Source: an uncultured Alsobacter sp. (lineage in GTDB: Bacteria > Pseudomonadota > Alphaproteobacteria > Rhizobiales > Beijerinckiaceae). From it: DNA of 64,000 nt. Positions 52,014 through 64,000 of the stretch are shown here, one piece after another. Where the stretch lies: the NCBI RefSeq assembly GCF_945952055.1, contig NZ_CAMFHB010000037.1, forward strand, positions 1 to 64,000, written 5' to 3'. Position numbers and translations under genes: made by a program. Every line of letters begins with the position of its first letter. Position 1 is the first letter of the stretch. The notes beneath the pieces are model-generated. The model searched no databases, was not told where the DNA came from, and saw only the letters and a list, made by a program, of their open reading frames with translations.

Positions 52014-52751
52014 AGAATGAGTGCCGTCTTTGATTTCTTGGTTGACCGCGGTGCATCCATGGCGGGACGCCAAGCGGTCTCAAAATCCGGCAAAGCGGCC
52101 GCCGATGAAGATTTTGATCCGAGCGGAACGGTCGCCGGCACTATCGCCGGTCAAGCGACGGGCAGGCTGGCCGCTCCTGCAGCTTGGGCGGAATGGGGAG
52201 CGGCACTTGCGGGCCGTGTAACCACAAACGAGTTGTTTGGCTCGCTTATATCAAACGCCGTGCGAGGTGTTCCGGGACTCGCAGGGTTTATTGCTGGCTA
52301 TGAGGTAATGAAATCAAGCCCAACCGATGTAGATGAGCCTGATTACGCCGCTCAGAACGCATTGGCTGCCGATCGCGCCTCGCCCGGCAACAGGGCCAAC
52401 AGTCCGGAGGCGCCTGCCAATCGAGAAAACGCATCGAGAAACATAAACGATCAAGCGGCGCGGGATCGTTCAAATTGGGGCCCGGACCCGTCGCTACCAC
52501 CCGAACTGACACCTCCCGAGCAAATTGAGCCCGAGCCGACCCCTTACGGCCCAAGCTTCAAGTCCGACGACATACCAGACGACACGCAGAACGTCGGCTA
52601 TGGGGGCCTTTCGCCCAACCGTGGGCAAGGTGGGGTTGGCTCCCAATACGACGACGCTGGCGCCCCATCTCCGACTGCACCCGACCCCTTCGATCGCGGC
52701 CGTGATCTGGACGGTGTGACCGGCTTTGGCGCTGGTCCCACTGGTCCCGCC

Positions 52752-52982
52752 GATCCCGGCTTTGACCCCGGGATGGACCCCGGTGGCCTTGGTCCCGCTG
52801 GACCCGGCACAACCGATCCTGGCTTCGACCCCGGCATGGATCCTGGTGGACTCGGCCCGGCCGATCCGGGCACACCCGGCACGACTGACCCCGGCTTTGA
52901 CCCGGGCATGGATCCCGGCGGGCTTGGTCCCGCGAGCCCCGGCTTCGATCCCGGAATGGACCCTGGCGGTCTCGGACCGGCT
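52752..52982 (+). repeat. In-frame 16-residue linker repeat, four copies
   Basis: Four copies of a unit reading (D/S)PGFDPGMDPGGLGPA are separated by short PGT-rich spacers of varying length. Codon choices differ between copies at many third positions (GGC/GGT, GAC/GAT), so the copies are not recent slippage products. The unit is Gly/Pro/Asp-rich and should be an extended, acidic linker. Confidence 0.9.
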
Positions 52983-53059
52983 GAGACAGGCACTTCGAGC
53001 GAAACTGGCGACACGGGCAACTCAGGCAGCACAAGCGACGACGAACCCGTCATCCTCGA

Positions 53060-54028
53060 CCTCGACGGCGACGGCCTGTCGATCGTCCAGCGCGACGCCT
53101 CGACGATGACCTACGACATGGCGGGCGATGGTCTCCAGCACCGCACCGCCTGGGTCGGCAAGGGCGACGGCGTGCTGGCCATCGACGCCGACGGCGACGG
53201 CAAGATCTCAGAGCGCCGCGAGATCATCTTCACGGATTGGGATCCGGGCGCCGGCAGCGACATGAAGGCGCTGCGCAGCGTGTTCGACACCAATCACAAC
53301 GGAAAGCTGGACGCGGGCGACGCGCGCTTTGCCGATTTCCGGGTGGTGGTCGACGGCCAGGCGAAGACGCTGGCCGAGCTCGGCATCGTCTCCATCGATC
53401 TGGTGACCGACGGCGCCCCGCGCCGCTATGCGGACGGCTCCACCATCGAGGGCCGCAGCAGCTTCACCCACGCCGACGGCTCCACCGGCACGGCGGCGGA
53501 TGCCTCCTTCGTGTCGGATGCCGACGGCTGGCGGGCGGACAAGACCTCGGTGACCGGCGCCGACGGGCGGCGCACGGACACGTTGACCGCGCGGGCCGTG
53601 GACGGCACCCTGGTGTCGCAGATCGTGTCCGTGACCTCGGCCGACGGCAGCGAGACCAGCACGAGCTTCGACGACGACGGCGACGGCCTCGTCGACCGCC
53701 GGCAGACGGCGAGCGACACCACGACCGCGGGCGGGCGCGTCACCGCCGTGCGCTTCTACGACCGCCAGGGCGCGCTGCGCGGCTCGATCACAACGGCGCG
53801 GTACAATGCCGGCGCGCTCGAGATCGTGGATCTCGACCGGGACGGCGACGGCAAGGCCGACCAGAGCCAGCGCTACGAGGCGCTCGCCGACGGCTCCAGC
53901 GCCACCACCGTCACCGCGCTGAACCCGGACGGCACCATCCGCGCCGTGCAGCGCACCACCGTCAGCGCCGACGGGCTCGACCGGGTGGTCTCGGAGGCGC
54001 CCGTCGGGCAGACGGTGGTCTCCACCAC
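53060..54028 (+). repeat. Long near-identical direct repeat, right copy
   Basis: Right copy of the block at 50241-51209. It ends 22 bases before the stop codon of the opposing DUF2865 gene (54051), and nothing of the first protein's later repeats follows. Confidence 0.95.
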
Positions 54029-54050
54029 ACGCACACTGACAGCCTCCCGC

Positions 54051-55061
54051 CTACTGCCCCGGCACACCTGCCCGCGCATTCCGCGGCGGCGTTGCCTGTG
54101 CAGCGGGGGCCTTCGGCTTCGGCGCGGGCGCGGCTTTGCCCTTCGCCGCGGCCGGTGCCGTCGGCTCCTTCGGGCGCGACAGCTCCTGGGCTTTTTCCTC
54201 GGTCACGATGATGTCGCCGGCGCCGCGGCGGTCGGCGAGCATGCGCTCCGCGTCGGCGAGCGCCTCGGCCCAGCTCTGGCCGGGGCGGCGGCAGGTGCAG
54301 CCGGGGTCGAGAGCCTTGCGGTAGCGGAAGGCGTTGGGCAGCGAGGTGTAGGAGGTGCCGTCCAGCGCCACGGCCGCGTTCGCGTCCTGGTTGGCCGGCT
54401 GCAGGAACAGCTCCACCTCGGCATTGGGGCAGGAGGCCTGGCACAGGCTCGAGTCGGTGTCGAAACGGGCCCGCGTCGTGCTGTTGCTGATGGGGAAGTA
54501 GTAGCCATCGCATTTGCGCACGCAAAGCGTGCGATAGGTGCCCGAGCCGAAGCCTTCGACCGGCGCCGGAGGCTCCAGGGAGGTCACCGGGTCTTCGTCG
54601 TCGGGGCCGAAGAGCCGCTCCAGGAAGCCCGGGTTGCGGGCCGAGGCGGGGGAGGGGGGCAGGCCGCGGCAATTGGCGTCGAAGGCCTGCATCAGCGCGG
54701 CGCGCTGCTGGCCCACGGCGCCCATGCCATAGCGGTCGCGCTGCCCCTCGAGCGCCGCGAGGTTGGACTCCATGCGGTTGATCTGGGCTTCCAGGCTGCC
54801 GCACTGTGCCGGGGGCGGCTCGCCGAAGATGAGGAAACGCTGGCGCTGGCAGCCGATGGAGCGGGCATAGGCCACGGTGCGGTCGAGCTCGGCCCGCTGC
54901 TGGCGCACCGCATCCGCGCCGCCGCTGGCGCCGGGCGCGCGGTCGAGGGCTGCGATGTCGGCCCGCAGGCGCTCGCAATAGGCGCTCTGCGACAACGCGG
55001 CCGTCGCCGAGGCCACCAGTGCCCCGGCGATCACCGCGATCGCCATGACCGAACGCTTCAT
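54051..55061 (-). CDS. Secreted DUF2865 protein
   Basis: A 336-residue exported protein with a signal peptide (about residues 1-25). Central family core: YRTLCVRKCDGYYFPISNST, CQASCPNAEVELFLQP, LPNAFRYRKAL and PGCTCRRPGQSW, with many cysteines and a charged Ala/Pro/Lys-rich tail. DUF2865 proteins are common in Rhizobiales; function unknown, probably cell-envelope. The ATG at 55061 is set by AGGAGA upstream. Its 3' end marks the right border of the accessory region and appears intact. Confidence 0.85.
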   Translation of the reverse strand: MKRSVMAIAVIAGALVASATAALSQSAYCERLRADIAALDRAPGASGGADAVRQQRAELDRTVAYARSIGCQRQRFLIFGEPPPAQCGSLEAQINRMESNLAALEGQRDRYGMGAVGQQRAALMQAFDANCRGLPPSPASARNPGFLERLFGPDDEDPVTSLEPPAPVEGFGSGTYRTLCVRKCDGYYFPISNSTTRARFDTDSSLCQASCPNAEVELFLQPANQDANAAVALDGTSYTSLPNAFRYRKALDPGCTCRRPGQSWAEALADAERMLADRRGAGDIIVTEEKAQELSRPKEPTAPAAAKGKAAPAPKPKAPAAQATPPRNARAGVPGQ

Positions 55062-55187
55062 GCTGTCTCCTGCGGACCCCAAACCGGATGCTGCCCTGCA
55101 ATCGTGCCGAAACTACGGAAATCCCGTGGATTCGGCGAGCGTGGCGATGCGGGTCGTGTGCGTGTTGATGTGAGCAACCGGGAGTTG

Positions 55188-56410
55188 CTATGCCGCCCGT
55201 TGACGCCCGATCATGGCCTGGAGTTCCACCAGCGAGATCGGCCGGCTGAAGAAATAGCCCTGTCCGAGGTCGCAGCCGCACTCGCGCAGGAGGTCGGCCA
55301 CCGGCTGGCTCTCGATGCCTTCCGCCACGGTCGACATGCCGAATTCACGGGCAAGCGACAGCATCGCCCGCACGATCTTCAGCGCGTAGGGGTCCTCGTC
55401 GCAGCGCTGGACGAAGGACCGGTCGAGCTTGAGCTCGCTGAAGGGCAGCCGCAGCAGCGACAGCAGCGAGGAATAGCCGGTGCCGAAGTCGTCGAGCGCC
55501 AGCGCCACCCCCTTGATGCGCAGCCGTGTCAGAATGTCGCTGGCCCGCACGAAGTCCGCCATGAGGGTGGATTCGGTGACCTCCAGGGTGAGCACGCCGG
55601 GCGGAACGCCGTTGGCGGCCAGTTCCGCCTCCACGTGGTCCGGCCAGGCGAGGTCGTCCAGCGCGAAGGGCGGCACGTTCACAGCGAGCCCGATGCCGGT
55701 CGAAGCCGGCTCCCACGTCGCCGCGTCCCGCACTGCGGCGCGCAGCATGGCGCGGGTCAGCGCCGTCGCCAGGCCCGCCTGCTCCGCCACCCCGACGAAC
55801 ACGTCGGGCGGCACCACGCCGTGGCGCGGGCTGTTCCAGCGGGCCAGCGCCTCGACACCCGCCAGGCGCCCGGTCGCCAGGTGCACCTTCGGCTGGTAGA
55901 CGGGCCGGATCTCGCCGGCCTCGATGGCGAGCGCGACGTCGTCGGCCGTGACGTGCGCGGCGATGCCGGGGCGCCGCTCGTGCCCGGGCCTGTCCTCGCT
56001 CGCCTTGAGCAGGTGCTCGCGCACCTGCGCGAGGCTCAGCGGCTTGCGCAGCGTGCCCACCGTCGACAGGCCGACCGTCATGGCGAAGCGCACGGCGGCG
56101 TCACGGATGCGCTCGTCGAAACCCGAGATCACCAGCACGGACGGATGCCGGCCCGCGGCCGCCAAGTGCCGCAGCACCTCGACGCCGTCGCCCTCGCCGA
56201 GCGACAGGTCCAGGATCACCGTGGCGTGGTCGCGCTGGTCGATGAGGTCCACGGCCTCCGCCACGCTGGCCGCCATGTCGACGACGAAGCCGCAGCGCTG
56301 CGCCACCTGGGCGAGCAGCAGGCGCTGGGTCCGGTCGTCGTCCACGATCAGCAGCGGCCGGCCGAGCGGCGGAGCGGCGTGCGCGGTGTCAGGGCCGATC
56401 GAGTGCGGCA

Positions 56411-56411
<1 letters not shown>
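55188..56411 (-). CDS. Response regulator with EAL-domain c-di-GMP phosphodiesterase
   Basis: A 407-residue protein: receiver domain at residues 18-135 (LLIVDDDRT, then ATVILDLSLGEGDG with the phospho-accepting Asp, LRKP) and an EAL domain at about 150-400. Active-site elements appear complete: VEALARW, AVNVPP, EVTESTLM, LALDDFGTGYSS, LKLDRSF and AEGIES. It should therefore hydrolyse cyclic di-GMP when phosphorylated. Its start overlaps the stop of the hybrid kinase gene as TGATG, so the kinase is the likely phosphodonor. Confidence 0.93.
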
Positions 56412-59719
<3,308 letters not shown>

Positions 59720-59916
59720 CCGTGACCCCCGCCAAGCCGGAAAAGCCAGAACAATCAGTTCGGTCGTATTTGATACAACGGAGAGTTGGGGAATTGCTTA
59801 AGGCCAAGCGGCGGGCCGAGCCGTCCGCCTCCAGAGATCGTCAACCATGGCATTGCCGCCATGCTCTGGAGATTGCACGCGTGGATTGCCATATGTCCGG
59901 CGACGAGGAGGACGGA

Positions 59917-60507
59917 ATGATCCGCATGACCATCCCTGGCAGGACCACCGGTGGCAGGACCACCCGTGGCAGCATGAACCGTGGAACCACCATCCGCGCG
60001 CTCGCGGCCACCGCCCTGATCGGCCTGTCGGCCATGGCCGCTTCGCCGGCCCGCGCCGCCGACGATCCGGACGTCATCTTCAAGAAATCCACCGTCTGGA
60101 AGATGCTGACGCCGGACGACAAGCTCGTCACCTATGCCATCGACGATCCGGGCGTCGAGGGCGTGGCCTGTTACTTCACCGCACCCGAGCGGGGCGGGGT
60201 GAAGGGCATGCTCGGCGTGGCCGAGGAGGTCTCGGACGTGTCGCTCGCCTGCCGCCAGGTCGGCCCCATCCGCATCAAGGAAAAGTTCGAGCAGGGCACC
60301 GTCGTGTTCCGGCAGTCGCGATCGCTCTTCTTCAAGAAGATGCAGATCGTCCGCGGCTGCGACGAGAAGCGCAACGTCCTGGTCTATCTGGTGTATTCGG
60401 ATCGGGTCATCGAGGGTTCGCCGAAGAACTCGACCTCGGCGGTGCCGATGATGCCCTGGGGCGCGACGGCGGACGTGGCCAAGTGCGCCGACTTCGTTAG
60501 CCGGTGA
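59917..60507 (+). CDS. creA: CreA family protein
   Basis: A protein of about 196 residues. The CreA domain begins after a signal-like segment (ALAATALIGLSAMAASPARA): DPDVIFKKSTVWKMLTPDDK, GVACYFTAPERGGVKGMLG, SLACRQVGPI, and KKMQIVRGCDEKRNVLVYLVY, which match CreA closely. Function in cells is not established; exported. The strong GAGGAGG at 59905-59911 points to the ATG at 59917, which gives a long basic N-region built from a short Thr/Gly/Arg repeat; the ATG at 59974 gives a more normal signal peptide. Confidence 0.87.
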   Translation: MIRMTIPGRTTGGRTTRGSMNRGTTIRALAATALIGLSAMAASPARAADDPDVIFKKSTVWKMLTPDDKLVTYAIDDPGVEGVACYFTAPERGGVKGMLGVAEEVSDVSLACRQVGPIRIKEKFEQGTVVFRQSRSLFFKKMQIVRGCDEKRNVLVYLVYSDRVIEGSPKNSTSAVPMMPWGATADVAKCADFVSR

Positions 60508-60535
60508 TGGCGCCGGCTGACGGTCCGGCCTGCCG

Positions 60536-60829
60536 TCACTCGTTGCAGGTGACGGTGTAGGCCGGCGCGTTGCGGGAGCTGCTCACCGACGCCGTCACGT
60601 CCGCGGCGTCGGCGCGCCCGTAGGCGAGGGCCTTGCCCATGCCCTGGGCCGCGCACCAGGCGTCGGCCACCATGCGCGCGCAGGTGCCGCCTTCCGCCAG
60701 GCAATCCGCGATGCCGTAGCCGTCGTTGGCCGGCAGGATGAACTGCCTGTCCGCCGCACTGGCCGAGCCGACGGCACCGGCGACGAAGGCGCTGGCAGCG
60801 AGGGTCAGAATGAGCGTGCGCAAGGACAT
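60536..60829 (-). CDS. Small secreted cysteine-containing protein
   Basis: A 97-residue protein with a signal peptide (about 1-25, ASA). The mature part has four cysteines: YGIADCLAEGGTCARMV, DAWCAAQG and the C-terminal VTCNE, so two disulfides are likely. Similar small exported proteins occur in Rhizobiales without known function. It converges with creA, with 28 bases between them. Confidence 0.72.
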   Translation of the reverse strand: MSLRTLILTLAASAFVAGAVGSASAADRQFILPANDGYGIADCLAEGGTCARMVADAWCAAQGMGKALAYGRADAADVTASVSSSRNAPAYTVTCNE

Positions 60830-61259
60830 GGCGGGGTTCCGATAGGAGCTTGGACGATGCTGAACGATTTATTCGTTCAACTGTAACGATTGGGTTAATC
60901 GAACTCTCGCCCGGGCGATGTGCGATGCCGCACACCGGAGACGAGAGGCGTGGCTGTTAAGCCCAACGTTACGGCGGGGCAACTGGTTCGTACCGTTCCG
61001 GGACATTCCTCGGGGGGCTGTGTGGCCCCGGCCACACGCCTTTGGGATGAGGCTTCGGACGACCGGCTGGCACGGTTCGGCGTAACGCGGGACTTGACGC
61101 AGCCGACGCTCGCTGTATTGGCTTGCCGCATGATGGCCGCCGCGATCACGTTCACGCGAATTTCGCTCATTTGCAGCTAGCGTCACCGCTGGCTGGAGCC
61201 ATCCTGTTCTGAACATCAATCGGAGCGGTGCCCCTAGCCAGCCTGGCGAGGGTGGAACC
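60830..61259. other. Intergenic region upstream of cysS
   Basis: About 430 bases. The left part (60860-60900) has an AT-rich stretch with GTTAAT and GTTCAACT, likely the promoter of the small minus-strand gene. Frames at 60920-61180 and on the reverse strand lack signals or domain character, so no gene is called. The 80 bases before cysS contain short inverted GGCTGG/CCAGCC segments, without a clear terminator or riboswitch. Confidence 0.55.
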
Positions 61260-62633
61260 ATGCCGTTGAAGCTTTACAACACGCTCACGCGCCGCAAGGA
61301 GGACTTCGTCCCCCTCGATCCCGCGAATGTGCGCCTCTATGTCTGCGGCCCGACGGTCTATGACTTTGCCCATATCGGCAATGCGCGGCCGGTGATCGTC
61401 TTCGACGTGCTGTTCCGCCTGCTTCGGCACGTCTATGGCGACGCTCACGTCACCTATGTCCGCAACATCACCGACGTGGACGACAAGATCAACGAACGCG
61501 CCGCCCGCGACTTCCCCGGCGTGCCGCTCAACAAGGCGATCCGCGAGCTCACCGAGGGCACGGCCGTCATCTTCCGGCAGGACATCGCGGCGCTCGGCAG
61601 CCTGCCGCCGACGGTGGAGCCGCGCGCCACCGAGCACATCTCGGAGATGATCGACATCATCGAGCGGTTGATCGCCACCGGCCACGCCTACCCGGCGGAA
61701 GGCCACGTGCTGTTCAACGTGCCCTCGATGCCCGACTACGGACGCCTCTCGCGCCGCTCGCTGGACGAGATGGAAGCCGGCGCGCGCGTCGACGTGGCGC
61801 CCTACAAGCGTGACCCCATGGACTTCGTGCTCTGGAAGCCGTCGTCGGACGAGGAGCCGGGGTGGATCTCGCCCTGGGGTCGCGGCCGACCCGGCTGGCA
61901 CATCGAATGCTCGGCCATGAGCTGGAAGCACCTCGGCGAGGTGTTCGACATCCACGGCGGCGGCATCGACCTCGTGTTCCCGCACCACGAGAACGAGATC
62001 GCCCAGTCCCGCTGCGCCTTCGGCCACGCGGTCATGGCCAATGTCTGGATGCACAACGGCTTCCTGCAGGTGGAAGGCGAGAAGATGTCGAAGTCGCTCG
62101 GCAACTTCTTCACCATCCGCGAGCTCCTGGAGAGCGACCGCTTCGGCGGCCGCGCCTGGCACGGCGAGGTGCTCAGGCTCGCCATGCTGCGCACCCAGTA
62201 TCGCCAGCCGATCGACTGGACGGTGAAGGCGGCCGAGGAGGCGGAGTCCACGCTGCTGCGGTGGCGTGCGCACGACGTCGTCCCCGCGGCGCCCGATCCT
62301 GGCGTGCTGGAGGCCCTGGAGGACGACCTGAACCTCCCGGCCGCCATCGCCCGGCTGCACCAGCTGTCGGATCCCGCCGTCCTGGCCGGCTCGCTGCGCC
62401 TGCTGGGCTTCTCGGCGACCCGCGACGAGATCGCGGGCTACGACGCCCGGCGTCGCGGGGGCGGTGCCACCGTCGACGCCGCCCGGGTCGAGGCCCTGCT
62501 GGCGGAGCGCAAGGCCGCGCGGCTCGCCAAGGACTGGGCTGCCTCCGACCGGATCCGTGGCGAACTCACCGAGCTCGGCGTGGCGGTGAAGGACAACAAG
62601 GACGGCACCACCACCTGGGAGATCGCGCGATGA
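61260..62633 (+). CDS. cysS: Cysteinyl-tRNA synthetase
   Basis: A 457-residue class I synthetase charging tRNA-Cys. HIGH motif [11 protein letters not shown], zinc ligands in [22 protein letters not shown] and [11 protein letters not shown], and the KMSKS loop [11 protein letters not shown] near residue 275. The ATG at 61260 follows GAGGGTGG. The C-terminal part is the usual helical bundle. The stop overlaps an ATG of a 20-codon frame that I do not regard as a gene. Confidence 0.96.
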   Translation: MPLKLYNTLTRRKEDFVPLDPANVRLYVCGPTVYDFAHIGNARPVIVFDVLFRLLRHVYGDAHVTYVRNITDVDDKINERAARDFPGVPLNKAIRELTEGTAVIFRQDIAALGSLPPTVEPRATEHISEMIDIIERLIATGHAYPAEGHVLFNVPSMPDYGRLSRRSLDEMEAGARVDVAPYKRDPMDFVLWKPSSDEEPGWISPWGRGRPGWHIECSAMSWKHLGEVFDIHGGGIDLVFPHHENEIAQSRCAFGHAVMANVWMHNGFLQVEGEKMSKSLGNFFTIRELLESDRFGGRAWHGEVLRLAMLRTQYRQPIDWTVKAAEEAESTLLRWRAHDVVPAAPDPGVLEALEDDLNLPAAIARLHQLSDPAVLAGSLRLLGFSATRDEIAGYDARRRGGGATVDAARVEALLAERKAARLAKDWAASDRIRGELTELGVAVKDNKDGTTTWEIAR

Positions 62634-62688
62634 GCGCGGTCTCTTCGAGGGTGGACGCCCGCCGCCCGGCGCCTTGCGGGAGGTCGCG

Positions 62689-62799
62689 TTGACCGAAAGC
62701 CCGTGGTCGCCGCGCCGCCTCGTCTGGCTCGTCGCCATCAAGATCGTCCTCCTCGCGTTCGCGGTGCTCGTCGCGCTGCGGATCTACGGCCTGCTGTGA
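62689..62799 (+). CDS. 36-residue single-helix membrane peptide
   Basis: A short frame starting with TTG at 62689, preceded by GGGAGG (62678-62683) at ideal spacing. The peptide begins TESPWSPRRLVW after the initiator and continues as one membrane helix (about residues 13-33) ending RIYGLL. It lies 55 bases after cysS and 9 bases before cimA, so it fills the gap of a probable operon. No name recognised; support is the ribosome binding site plus helix. Confidence 0.55.
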   Translation: MTESPWSPRRLVWLVAIKIVLLAFAVLVALRIYGLL

Positions 62800-62808
62800 G
62801 CGCCCCCG

Positions 62809-64000
62809 ATGTCGCGTGAACGCCTCTATCTCTTCGACACGACCTTGCGCGACGGCGCCCAGACCACGGGCGTGGACTTCTCGCTGGACGACAAGCGCCA
62901 GATCGCGGGGATGCTCGACAGGCTCGGCATCGACTATGTCGAGGGGGGCTATCCCGGCGCCAATCCGCTGGACACCACCTTCTTCGAGAAGAAGGCGACG
63001 TCCCGGGCCCGGTTCACGGCCTTCGGGATGACCAAGAGGGCAGGGCGCTCCGCCGCCAACGATCCGGGCGTGGCGGCGCTGCTGGACGCCGACTGCGACG
63101 CCATCTGCTACGTCGCGAAGGCCTGGGACTATCACGTGCACGTGGCGCTGGGCTGCACCCTCGAGGAAAACCTCGAAGGCATCCAGGACAGCGTGGCGGC
63201 GGCGCTGGCGCGCGGCCGCGAGGTGATGGTGGATTGCGAGCACTTCTTCGACGGGTTCAAGGCGAACGCCGACTATGCGCTGGCCTGCGCCCGCACGGCC
63301 CACGTCGCGGGCGCCCGCTGGGTCGTGCTGTGCGACACCAATGGCGGGACGCTGCCGCACGAGGTCGAGCAGATCGTGGGCGTCGTCGCCATGGCGGTGC
63401 CGGGCATCAACATCGGCATCCACGCCCATGACGACACGGGCAACGCGGTGGCGAACTCGCTGGCGGCGGTGCGGGCCGGCGCCCGGCAGATCCAGGGCAC
63501 GCTGAACGGTCTCGGCGAGCGCTGCGGCAACGCCAATCTCGTGACCCTGATCCCGACGCTGAAGCTGAAGCCCGCCTATGCGGAGGCCTTCGAGATCGGC
63601 GTCGACGACGCGGGCCTGTCCTCGCTCACCTCCGTGTCCCGGGCGCTCGACGAACTCCTGAACCGCGCGCCGGACAGGCACCGGCCCTATGTCGGCGCGT
63701 CGGCCTTCGCGACCAAGGCGGGCATTCATGCCTCGGCGGTGCTCAAGGACCCGCGCACCTACGAGCACGTGCCCCCCGAGGCGGTCGGCAACCGGCGGCT
63801 GGTCCTGGTTTCCGACCAGGCCGGCAAGTCGAACGTGATCGCCGAGCTGGAGCGCCTGGGCGTCTCGGTCCATCGCGACGATCCGCGCATCGCGCGCCTG
63901 CTCGACGAGGTGAAGGAACGCGAGGCGATGGGCTACGCCTACGAGGGCGCCGACGCCTCCTTCTTCCTGCTCGCCCGCAGGGTGATGGGCGAAGTGCCCG
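62809..64000 (+). CDS. cimA: (R)-citramalate synthase, 3' end beyond the window
   Basis: The first 397 codons of a DRE-TIM metallolyase. Signature DTTLRDGAQTTGVDFS at the start, DYVEGGYPGANPLD, LCDTNGGTLPHEV, the metal HxH in GIHAHDDTGNAVANS and GTLNGLGERCGNANL. These fit CimA, which condenses pyruvate and acetyl-CoA to citramalate for isoleucine synthesis, better than LeuA, because the N-terminal and GGYPGANP segments are CimA-type. The regulatory C-terminal domain lies past the window end. Confidence 0.9.
   Translation, partial: MSRERLYLFDTTLRDGAQTTGVDFSLDDKRQIAGMLDRLGIDYVEGGYPGANPLDTTFFEKKATSRARFTAFGMTKRAGRSAANDPGVAALLDADCDAICYVAKAWDYHVHVALGCTLEENLEGIQDSVAAALARGREVMVDCEHFFDGFKANADYALACARTAHVAGARWVVLCDTNGGTLPHEVEQIVGVVAMAVPGINIGIHAHDDTGNAVANSLAAVRAGARQIQGTLNGLGERCGNANLVTLIPTLKLKPAYAEAFEIGVDDAGLSSLTSVSRALDELLNRAPDRHRPYVGASAFATKAGIHASAVLKDPRTYEHVPPEAVGNRRLVLVSDQAGKSNVIAELERLGVSVHRDDPRIARLLDEVKEREAMGYAYEGADASFFLLARRVMGEVP

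Larger units (their letters stand above)
52017..54050 (+). pseudogene. Second modular DxDGDG protein, 3' end lost
   Basis: A paralogue with its own N-terminus. Residues 1-100 contain Ala/Gly-rich hydrophobic helices (about 38-100). Residues 100-345 form a disordered linker including four copies of a 16-residue unit. From residue 343 (DDEPVILDLDGDG) it matches the core of the preceding protein almost exactly, to about residue 671. Homology stops at 54028. The frame then stays open to 56429, but that part is the antisense of two minus-strand genes and looks like random GC-rich translation, so the natural end and stop have been lost. It could be a broken duplicate, a silent cassette, or an assembly join. 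The start is supported by GAGGAAG at 52004-52010. Confidence 0.7.

Noticed and set aside
47960-54050. Prophage or integrative element in the accessory region
   Set aside because: No integrase, transposase, structural phage genes, attachment repeats or tRNA border seen.
60920-61180. 86-codon frame upstream of cysS
   Set aside because: No similarity, no ribosome binding site; probably intergenic.
62630-62692. 20-codon ATG frame overlapping the cysS stop
   Set aside because: Arg/Pro-rich without structure, and it overlaps the better-supported TTG-started peptide in another frame.

Overview
The window looks like a draft contig from a high-GC alphaproteobacterium, most likely of the Rhizobiales (Hyphomicrobiales). 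Pointers are a PdhS/DivJ-type histidine kinase, an Omp25-like porin-family barrel, a DUF2865 protein, a class II (plant-type) DAHP synthase, a CTTGAC-type promoter before a tRNA gene, and families of intergenic palindromes. Both ends cut genes. The left end still carries Illumina Nextera adapter plus an index, so the first 44 bases are not genomic.

Layout. 45-8.3 kb: caspase-fold pseudoenzyme (cut by the adapter), a divergent methionyl-tRNA synthetase behind a strongly folded leader, a coupled nuclease/uracil-DNA-glycosylase pair, a membrane histidine kinase, and cobT/cobS. 8.4-20.3 kb: TauE-type exporter, dusA, a HEPN/MNT pair, an SDR/cupin pair, metallophosphoesterase, a polar amino acid ABC importer with two binding proteins but no ATPase, Mrp and a threonine-synthase-like enzyme. 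20.5-25.8 kb: a TakP-like 2-oxoacid TRAP transporter with tandem binding proteins and convergent membrane subunits. 25.9-34.7 kb: DMT transporter, globin-fold chemoreceptor, SDR, moaA, DUF971, an SbmA/YddA-like ABC exporter overlapping a methyltransferase-like gene, an L,D-transpeptidase and tRNA-Val. 34.7-47 kb: gph, rpiA, glutathione reductase, MFS, DAHP synthase, outer-membrane barrel, NAD synthetase and gltX.

47.2-54.05 kb is the accessory region. It starts with a glycosyltransferase gene broken by an in-frame amber codon and turns visibly AT-richer. It then carries a lipoprotein, a large modular DxDGDG-repeat protein, a 50-residue membrane protein, and a second modular protein. The two large proteins have unrelated N-termini and linkers but share an almost identical block of about 970 bp. 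Both lose their C-terminal ends: the first runs into unrelated AT-rich sequence, the second runs into the 3' end of an opposing gene. This full-length-plus-cassette layout resembles polymorphic secreted-protein loci and is the best candidate for something undescribed. Because it rests on a long near-identical repeat in a short-read contig, the arrangement needs long-read confirmation.

54-64 kb returns to chromosomal genes: a DUF2865 protein, a hybrid histidine kinase coupled to a response-regulator EAL phosphodiesterase, a CreA-family protein, cysS, a 36-residue membrane peptide and the start of citramalate synthase.
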